From: Ectothiorhodospira magna
GTDB taxonomy: Bacteria; Pseudomonadota; Gammaproteobacteria; Ectothiorhodospirales; Ectothiorhodospiraceae
NCBI RefSeq assembly: GCF_900110965.1
Contig: NZ_FOFO01000020.1
Span: 1-64,000 of the forward strand
Direction of reading: 5' to 3'
DNA: 64,000 bases
In this document: piece after piece, positions 58,007 to 64,000 of the stretch
How the letters are laid out: each line of letters starts with the position of its first letter
Numbering within the stretch: the stretch's first letter is position 1
Program-made: the position numbers and the translations under genes
The notes under the pieces: model-generated
Told to the model about the DNA's origin: nothing
The model's input: the letters and a program-made list of their open reading frames with translations, nothing else
The model's database searches: none

Positions 58007-58738
58007 TCAAGGCAGTAGTCCTGGCAGCCAGGGTGTCACAGGAGGGAGCAAAAAAGCGGTCATGACCCCTGCCAGGGTCAGGCCCAATCCAGCAAAAGCA
58101 CCCGCCGTGGCACTGATGCCAAATGCCTGGGCCGTGCCAAAACCGTGGGCGGAAAGTCCCAGGGCAAATCCCTTGACCCGGTCATCCCGGATACCCAGCA
58201 GCCGGATGAGCAGGGGTGAAAGCAAGCAGCCGATGGCCCCCGTGAGCAAAACCAGTGCTGCCGTCAGGGAGGGCAGTCCACCGATCTTTTCTGCAATCCC
58301 CATGGCTATGGGAGAAGTCACCGACTTGGGCGCCAATGACAGCAGGGTCAGGGGATCTGCACCCAGCAGGGCCGCCACCAGCACTGCACTGATGGCCGCC
58401 ACCAGGGCGCCAGCCACTCCGGCCACCAGTAACGGTAATAGCAGTTGCCGGATCTGGTGACGATGTTCGTAAAGGGGAATGGCCAAGGCGACAGTGGCAG
58501 GCCCCAGCATGAAATGAATGAACTGGGCACCCTCGAAATATGTGTCATAGTCTGTGCCCGTGAGGAGCAAAATGCTGATCAGCAGCGCCATGGCAATCAA
58601 TACCGGGTGCAGGATCATACTGCCCCCCAGTTGCCGGTGGAGCCAGAGTGCCACCTGGAATACCACCAGGGTCATGGTGAGCCAGAGCAGGGGGCTGGCG
58701 GCCAGAAAGGCCCAGATATCGGTGAATTCCTCATTCAT
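58007..58738 (-). CDS. lrgB: LrgB family protein
   Basis: A 243-residue polytopic protein. The conserved LAPKSVTSPIAMGIAEKIGG and GFALGLSAHGFGTAQAF are signatures of the LrgB/CidB (YohK) family. These proteins act with LrgA in cell lysis control or export of small metabolites such as pyruvate. Its start overlaps the lrgA stop (ATGA). Confidence 0.92.
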   Translation of the reverse strand: MNEEFTDIWAFLAASPLLWLTMTLVVFQVALWLHRQLGGSMILHPVLIAMALLISILLLTGTDYDTYFEGAQFIHFMLGPATVALAIPLYEHRHQIRQLLLPLLVAGVAGALVAAISAVLVAALLGADPLTLLSLAPKSVTSPIAMGIAEKIGGLPSLTAALVLLTGAIGCLLSPLLIRLLGIRDDRVKGFALGLSAHGFGTAQAFGISATAGAFAGLGLTLAGVMTAFLLPPVTPWLPGLLP

Positions 58739-59082
58739 GGCCGATCCTGGGCCCGAATCAGCGCCGCGAGCACCAGCATGGTCACAACCAGAGCCAGGGC
58801 GGTGCTGATCACCAGGGCGGCCAGCAGAGGTAACCAGTCACGAGCCACCAGACTGAAATGCGCCATCAGCCCCACGCCGGCGGGTACGAATAACAGGGCC
58901 AGATGGCGTAACAGGGTATCGCTGAAATGTTTCAGGGCCGGGGGCATCTGGCCGTACCACAACAGACCGCCAAATAGCAGCAGCATACCCAGTACCGGCC
59001 CCGGCACGGGTAAATTCAGCAGCAATACGGTTATTTCACCTGCCAACTGACATAACAGGATCAGGATAATGGCCTGTAACAT
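58735..59082 (-). CDS. lrgA: LrgA/CidA family holin-like protein
   Basis: A 115-residue protein with four hydrophobic helices. PVPGPVLGMLLLFGGLL and LLFVPAGVGLMAHF are diagnostic of the CidA/LrgA (YohJ) family. It is the partner of the adjacent LrgB protein. Confidence 0.92.
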   Translation of the reverse strand: MLQAIILILLCQLAGEITVLLLNLPVPGPVLGMLLLFGGLLWYGQMPPALKHFSDTLLRHLALLFVPAGVGLMAHFSLVARDWLPLLAALVISTALALVVTMLVLAALIRAQDRP

Positions 59083-59102
59083 GCCGCGGCTGTCCCTTCA
59101 GT

Positions 59103-59534
59103 TCAGGGGCAATCCCCCATGCGCCGAGCGGTGATTTCCGTCCGCATGGGCATTTTGCCCATGGGGCCTTCCAGTTCCGCATCGACCAGGCCACTGAGGC
59201 GGTTGCCCTGGAAGCGCATCTCTGCCTGCATGTGAATCTCCATGTCATTTTCCTTGCAGACCATGTCGTAACTCATGGCGGCGGCACTGATCTGAAGGTT
59301 GGACATCTGGCAATTTTCGCTCAGCTCCATGAAATCCGGCCCCCTGGCCACATCCTCGGCAGTGATGCACTGACGGTTGGTGGTGGTCTGCTCAGGAAAG
59401 GGAGAGTCTCCCAGGATACGGGTGACATTGGTGAACTCCCAGTCTCCTGGCTGAATGTCAAGATCGGCAGCGGTGGCCGGGCTGGCAAGCAGAAAGATCA
59501 TGACGGCCATCAAAGCCGGAATACGAAAAGACAT
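59103..59534 (-). CDS. DUF3617 domain periplasmic protein
   Basis: A 143-residue protein with a signal peptide ending ASPATAADL. The mature part has IQPGDWEFTNVT, RQCITAEDVA and pairs of Cys (QCIT, NCQM, VCKEN, DCP) as in DUF3617 proteins. Function unknown. ATG 59534 has GGAG eight bases before it. Confidence 0.8.
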   Translation of the reverse strand: MSFRIPALMAVMIFLLASPATAADLDIQPGDWEFTNVTRILGDSPFPEQTTTNRQCITAEDVARGPDFMELSENCQMSNLQISAAAMSYDMVCKENDMEIHMQAEMRFQGNRLSGLVDAELEGPMGKMPMRTEITARRMGDCP

Positions 59535-59598
59535 TATCAACACTCCAAAATATGGGGACTCAAAGAGTTATGGTAGCAGTTCAATCCAAAAAGGGTGA

Positions 59599-62376
59599 TC
59601 AGTTGCGCTTTTTGGGGCCTTTGCGCTTGAGCTGTTCAAAGCAGTCAAAAACCTGGTCCGCCGTTTGCCGCACCTGGAGCCGGGCTGTTTCCATATCCGC
59701 ATCATCAGCCCCTTGCTGCCAGTTTTCTATCAAGATCAACAGTTGGTCTTGTACCCGGACATGGGCAGCCCACAGGGCAGCAAAGGTGCCCTGCATGCCA
59801 TATCGGGTGGAACCACTGCCGTTGTACCAGCGTACAAAACGGGGATTGGCGATATTTTCCGGCTCCCAGTCCCGTGGGTCCTGCACCGTTTGCTGGCATT
59901 GTTCCAGCACCTTGTCCAGCCAGCATTTGTAGCCCCTGGAGGCCACAATGATGTTCAGGTCCCCTTCCATGCCCTGTCCGTGATACCCGGACAGATCCGG
60001 GCGTTGTTTATGCCACTGGCGCATCCAGTCGGACAGTACCTCGGCCACCATCGGGCGGGCAATGGCATACCCCTGCACATGGCGGCAACCCAACTGGATG
60101 AGCATGGCAGCCTGGGTCATGTTTTCCACCCCTTCGGCAATGATGTCCTTGTTGAAGGTGGCGGCCAGCCCCACAATGCTCTCCACCACGTCCAGGTCAT
60201 TGGGGTCTTCCAGCATGTCCTTGACGAAGCTGCGGTCGATCTTGAGCACATCCACCGGCAGGGAGCGGAAATAGGCCAGGGAAGAATAGCCGGTACCAAA
60301 ATCATCCAGGGCAAACCGTACCCCCAGCTGCTTGCACCGGGCAATCACGCTGCCGGCCTGATACAAGTCCTTGAGGGTGGCGGTTTCAAGGATTTCACAC
60401 TCCACCTGATCCCGGGGCAGTCGGGGATGCCGGTCCAGTACCTCCTCCAGGTACTCAACGAATCCGTCCTCCAGCAGGTGATCGGCGCTGATATTGATAC
60501 TGACGCCAATTTTCAGCCCCTGGGTATGCCATAGGGCCATCTGGCTCAGGGCCGCCTCAATCACCCAGCGTCCGATCCTCGGCTCCAGTTCGCTGCCGAT
60601 GAGGTCATCCATGAAACTGCCGGGCATGAGCAGCCCTCGCTCCGGGTGATGCCATCGCAGCAAGGCTTCTACGCTGACCACGGTGCCGCTGACCAGATCC
60701 ACCCTGGGCTGATAGTGCAAAGCCCATTGCCGCTGGTGCAGGGCCATTTCCATGGCGCTGAGCAGTTCCATACGGTCCTGATGGCGCCGGCTTTGATCCG
60801 GATCGAAAACATGGTAGCGATTTTTCCCGGCTTCCTTGGCCATATACATGGCTTGATCTGCATGGCGGATCAGGGTGTCCGGGTCATTGTCATCGGCGGG
60901 AAAGAAAGTGACTCCCATGCTGGCAGACACCCGCATGCAGGTTCCGTCAATCAGTGCCGGGTCTGCCACGGCCCCCAGCAGCCGCCGGAACAGGGCATTG
61001 GCGACTTCAGAATGATCCAGTCCGTTGAATAAAAGCACAAACTCATCACCCCCCAGCCGGGCCAGGGTATCTTCCTTTTTCAACAACGTCTTGAGCCGTT
61101 CGGCGATCAGCAGCAGCAGGCGGTCACCCACTGCATGACCAAAACGGTCATTGATGGGTTTAAAGCCATCCAGGTCCAGATAACAGACCGCCAGGGGAAC
61201 ATCAGAAGCGCGGGCACGGGCAATACTGCGGGCTATGCGTTCTGCCAGCAGACGGCGGTTGGGGACGCCGGTGAGGGTATCGTAGTGGGCCATGCGGTCC
61301 AGTTCCTGTTGATGGACGGCCACTCGATTGATCAACTCGTTGAAGGCGGTCACCACCTGCCCCAGTTCATCCCCCAAATGGAACCGGGGCATGGTCAAAG
61401 GCCGCAATGGCCCCACCGGCAACTGCCGCGTCTGCTCTGCCAGACGACGCAGGGGTCTGGCCACATAATGGGTCAGGAAGATCAGCAGGCCTGCCATGAC
61501 CAGCACGATGAACCCTGCCAGCAGGGCCATCACCGTGACCAGTATGTAGTCCTCATTCCGGGGATTTTCCACATGCATGATCATCACTAAGGGGTCGTTC
61601 ACCCTGGTGAGGGTCAGGGCGCGTCGGGCCACGTAGGAATCTGCCTGGCGGATGAACCCATCAAACTGTTCCTGCTCCCAAAGCAGGCTCTGGGAGCCAG
61701 GGGGCAAGACATGATCCAGCCAGGTGCCGGGAAACAAATGACCATCCACCGCCAGACTGAACCCCTGAAGACCCGCAGTACGGCGGATCTGGTTGAACAG
61801 GCTCAGTCGGTCTGACAGCACCACAGCCCCCAGGAAAGCCCCCAGCTCCCGGCCCGTATCCGGGTCACGAAAATACCGTTTCAGTACCAGCACCAGCCGG
61901 GCCTGTCCGTCTGGGTCGGTCATTACCTTCAACTGGGTATCCGACAGGCCCGAGGGGGTACGGGGCAGGTCTGCCATCCAGTCCAGCAATGTTTCCTGTC
62001 GATGAATGGCAAATCCGCCTTCCACCCAGCGAGGGGCGTCCTCGTGCCGGATCAGGATGCCATCAAAAACCCCCTGCAGATCAAACTGAAGTTGATGCAG
62101 CAGCAGGGCCTCCACCTGTTGCCGATTTCCCGTCGCTACTGCCTGACGCAACGGGGGCAAGCGCATGATTTCATCGGTCGTGCGCTGAATGATTTCGATG
62201 TCCTGATCCAGCATCAGGACCGCCAGGGCGGCACTGCGGTCAAAGCCGCGCTGCAACTCGGCCCAGGTGGCCTGACGGGAACCCTGGATGGTCAACACCA
62301 CCGCCAGCACACCAAGTAGCACCATCCCGCCTCCGAGGGCCAGAATAATGGTATGAGTCAGTGTGCGTTTGGGCAT
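59599..62376 (-). CDS. Membrane GGDEF-EAL cyclic-di-GMP protein
   Basis: A 925-residue protein. Membrane helices at about 10-30 and 280-305 flank a large periplasmic sensor domain. A HAMP-like linker precedes a GGDEF domain with intact LARLGGDEFVLLF (about residue 440) and an EAL domain with VSVEALLRWHHPERG, CEILETATL and LDDFGTGYSSLAY. The EAL domain has the main catalytic residues, so both synthesis and breakdown of c-di-GMP are possible. A further 120-residue C-terminal domain (CKWLDKV-like start, ...WAAHVRVQDQL) may be a CZB-type zinc domain. It follows the LuxP-like gene by 44 bp, so the two likely form a LuxPQ-style sensor pair. Confidence 0.88.
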   Translation of the reverse strand: MPKRTLTHTIILALGGGMVLLGVLAVVLTIQGSRQATWAELQRGFDRSAALAVLMLDQDIEIIQRTTDEIMRLPPLRQAVATGNRQQVEALLLHQLQFDLQGVFDGILIRHEDAPRWVEGGFAIHRQETLLDWMADLPRTPSGLSDTQLKVMTDPDGQARLVLVLKRYFRDPDTGRELGAFLGAVVLSDRLSLFNQIRRTAGLQGFSLAVDGHLFPGTWLDHVLPPGSQSLLWEQEQFDGFIRQADSYVARRALTLTRVNDPLVMIMHVENPRNEDYILVTVMALLAGFIVLVMAGLLIFLTHYVARPLRRLAEQTRQLPVGPLRPLTMPRFHLGDELGQVVTAFNELINRVAVHQQELDRMAHYDTLTGVPNRRLLAERIARSIARARASDVPLAVCYLDLDGFKPINDRFGHAVGDRLLLLIAERLKTLLKKEDTLARLGGDEFVLLFNGLDHSEVANALFRRLLGAVADPALIDGTCMRVSASMGVTFFPADDNDPDTLIRHADQAMYMAKEAGKNRYHVFDPDQSRRHQDRMELLSAMEMALHQRQWALHYQPRVDLVSGTVVSVEALLRWHHPERGLLMPGSFMDDLIGSELEPRIGRWVIEAALSQMALWHTQGLKIGVSINISADHLLEDGFVEYLEEVLDRHPRLPRDQVECEILETATLKDLYQAGSVIARCKQLGVRFALDDFGTGYSSLAYFRSLPVDVLKIDRSFVKDMLEDPNDLDVVESIVGLAATFNKDIIAEGVENMTQAAMLIQLGCRHVQGYAIARPMVAEVLSDWMRQWHKQRPDLSGYHGQGMEGDLNIIVASRGYKCWLDKVLEQCQQTVQDPRDWEPENIANPRFVRWYNGSGSTRYGMQGTFAALWAAHVRVQDQLLILIENWQQGADDADMETARLQVRQTADQVFDCFEQLKRKGPKKRN

Positions 62377-62419
62377 ACGGGAGACTGTTTTTAGGGTTGA
62401 CCGGCATGATTGGCCGGTA

Positions 62420-63574
62420 TTATTCCAGTGTTATGGGATCAGGCAGACCAGAATAGCGAAAGGCCCGTTGTTCCAGTGCCCTGATGGTATCTGGCGTCAT
62501 ATCCCGGGTGAGCAGCACCATTTCGCCGGCAAACAGCCGGGGAACCTGATGTCCCTGTCCCTTTTGATCCATGGCAATGGCCTCGGCCATGGCAACACCT
62601 GCATCATCATTCATGCGCATCACCGTGGCCGCCAACACCCCCTGTTGCAGCAATTGCAGTTCCTGGCCACCGCCACCCCAGCCGTTGATAAGCAGGGTGC
62701 TTTCACGGCTGGCCGCCGTTACCGCTGCTGCAGCCCCCAGGGCAATATCGGTGGCACAGGCATAGATCAGGGTGAGATCAGGATAGCGAATCAGTGCATC
62801 CTCGGTCGCCCGGCGGGCCTTTTCCATCTGTAGCTGGGTCAGATAAGTGGCACGCAACGCAAGATCGGGAAATTTGGCAATCTCATACAGGAAGGTATCT
62901 CCCCTGGACTGGCTGATGTAGCCTTCGCCGGCATACAGCATCACCACCTCACCTCGCCCCTGGGTGTGCTCGATGAAATGGCGGGCCAGCATACGGGAAC
63001 CTTCCACATGGTCAAAGCCCACATAAAGCCAGGGCTGCATCCCGTCCCAGGCCCGCAATGGAGTGGTGATGTTCTGCAGAATGATTTTTGGACCGGCTTG
63101 ATGGGTGGAGGAGATGGCCAGCAGACGTTCCGCCAGACGATGATGGACGGGGGTGTCCAGAGTATAGACAAGATAATCCGGCTGACTGTCGAGGGCTTCC
63201 CGTAACCGTTCCACCTGGGCCACAGGGTCGATGGCGCCCGGTCGGGCGGAATACACGGTGATCTGCAGGTTCAGCCCCAGGGCCTTGGCCCGGCCTGAAA
63301 AGGCTTTCAGGCTGCGATGCCAATAGTCCGAGGCTTGAATATCGGGGGAGACGATGGCCACCCTCACCGGCGCCATCCCGGTGGCAGAGGGCAGGGGCTG
63401 GGGGGAATCGGCAACCCGCAGGGCAAAGGCGTCCAGCAAGGCTGCCTGTTCAGGATGCGCTGCCAGATAGTGGTCAACGGACCAGTAGCGGGACAACTCT
63501 TCACCCCGCAGTGGCGAACCTGCCAGCAGGGAGAACAGCATGAAGATCAACGCGGCGGACTTGAGCATTACCAT
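62420..63574 (-). CDS. Periplasmic sugar/AI-2-type binding protein (LuxP-like)
   Basis: A 384-residue type I periplasmic binding protein. The signal peptide ends near GSPLRGEE. Next come SRYWSVDHYLAAHPEQ and the fold markers VRVAIVSPDIQASDYWHRSLKAFSGRAKALG and YLVYTLDTPVHHRLAERLL. VGFDHVEGSRMLARHFIEHTQGRGEVVMLYAGEGY and ACATDIALGAAAA also resemble LuxP/RbsB proteins. It may present a ligand to the adjacent GGDEF-EAL sensor. The start ATG 63574 lacks a clear ribosome site; 63568 is an alternative. Confidence 0.8.
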   Translation of the reverse strand: MVMLKSAALIFMLFSLLAGSPLRGEELSRYWSVDHYLAAHPEQAALLDAFALRVADSPQPLPSATGMAPVRVAIVSPDIQASDYWHRSLKAFSGRAKALGLNLQITVYSARPGAIDPVAQVERLREALDSQPDYLVYTLDTPVHHRLAERLLAISSTHQAGPKIILQNITTPLRAWDGMQPWLYVGFDHVEGSRMLARHFIEHTQGRGEVVMLYAGEGYISQSRGDTFLYEIAKFPDLALRATYLTQLQMEKARRATEDALIRYPDLTLIYACATDIALGAAAAVTAASRESTLLINGWGGGGQELQLLQQGVLAATVMRMNDDAGVAMAEAIAMDQKGQGHQVPRLFAGEMVLLTRDMTPDTIRALEQRAFRYSGLPDPITLE

Positions 63575-63715
63575 GTTGCGCGGAACACGCCGTCCTCCAG
63601 GGTGGCAAGAACTGCAGGCGTTACTTCCGGTCCGCCCGACCGTGAATTCATAAGGGCAGGGCCAGTATAGCGGCGCCGTGCAAATGTTCAAAAGGGAGAC
63701 TCCTGGGCAAGCTGA

Positions 63716-64000
63716 TTACGAGAGAAAGCCAACGCGCAGCCATTCCATCAGTTCATGGGGGTAGGGCAGTTGCCATAACAGCAGCCCCAGGGCAGCGGTG
63801 GCCAGCAGGGATCCCAGGGGGAAGGCCGGTTCCCAAATCTTGAAGGCAGAGCCAAAGGAGCGCTTGATCCGGGCGCTATTGATGTCCACGCTGTAGAGTT
63901 CATCGAGAATCAGATGGATCAAAAAACCCACAAACAGGGCCAGACCCTGTAGCCAGACCAGTAGATCCGGCGTGGATAGCCAGGTCAACCCCAGATAGAC
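63716..64000 (-). CDS. Membrane-bound metal-dependent hydrolase (DUF457/YdjM-like), 3' end
   Basis: Only the C-terminal 94 codons are inside the window; the frame is open beyond 64000. The segment GFLIHLILDELYSVDINSARIKRSFGSA carries a His/Asp pair of this family, followed by a membrane helix (PLGSLLATAALGLLLW). The call is tentative because the N-terminal metal site is outside. Confidence 0.65.
   Translation of the reverse strand, partial: VYLGLTWLSTPDLLVWLQGLALFVGFLIHLILDELYSVDINSARIKRSFGSAFKIWEPAFPLGSLLATAALGLLLWQLPYPHELMEWLRVGFLS

Overview
The window is a GC-rich gammaproteobacterial chromosome segment. Tryptophan, folate and fatty-acid genes, trpS-scpA-scpB, yciO and rsmJ are typical of that class. 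A divergent rnfABCDGEH / nifLA pair marks a nitrogen fixer. Overall this suggests a Chromatiales/Ectothiorhodospiraceae-like purple or sulfur bacterium; the family is an inference from gene content, not from a search.

Layout. 1-2.8 kb: remains of a defence-type island against the 3' end of tRNA-Ser(TGA), with a DUF499 ATPase gene that appears to have lost its P-loop and is frameshifted. 3.2-6.4 kb: yccA-like gene, a 2-hydroxyacid dehydrogenase, rsmJ, a small membrane protein and tRNA-Arg(ACG). 6.5-14.6 kb (minus): rnfA, B, C, D, G, E, rnfH, a patatin-like lipase and a GntP permease. 14.6-14.9 kb: a compact control region with two divergent sigma-54 promoters, two NifA sites and an NtrC-like site. 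14.9-18.1 kb: nifL-nifA. 18.1-23.7 kb: trpF-trpB-trpA-accD-folC and a Dps-family gene. 23.8-27.4 kb: three nucleotide-sugar genes for envelope polysaccharide. 27.5-32.9 kb: a parvulin lipoprotein, yciI, yciO, a site-2 protease, trpS, scpA, scpB.

The accessory core is 32.9-55.3 kb. A complete type I Wadjet operon (jetABCD, anti-plasmid SMC-like complex) starts 42 bp after scpB. Remnants of IscB and TnpB, the transposon-encoded RNA-guided nucleases, follow, and then on the minus strand a type 1 BREX operon: brxA, brxB, brxC, pglX, an ATPase/TOPRIM-like pair, pglZ, an HTH gene and brxL. brxL is cut after about 155 codons exactly at a TnpB-element right end, so the BREX set is incomplete. The pglX specificity region is strikingly AT-rich, and a DUF3800 gene between brxC and pglX is reduced to its two ends. 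A second IscB remnant with a structured HEARO/omegaRNA-like stretch lies upstream of brxA.

55.4-64 kb returns to ordinary chromosome: tRNA-Val(GAC), a CheZ-like protein with a dual-receiver response regulator, a short TnpB relic, tRNA-Thr(GGT), tRNA-Asp(GTC), lrgA/lrgB homologues, a DUF3617 protein, a GGDEF-EAL protein with a LuxP-like binding protein, and the end of a membrane hydrolase gene.

Functionally, nitrogen status (NtrC) and NifA/NifL together appear to set both nifLA and rnf expression. The Rnf complex can supply low-potential electrons to nitrogenase. The Wadjet/BREX block is a layered defence island that has been repeatedly hit by IS200/IS605-type elements.
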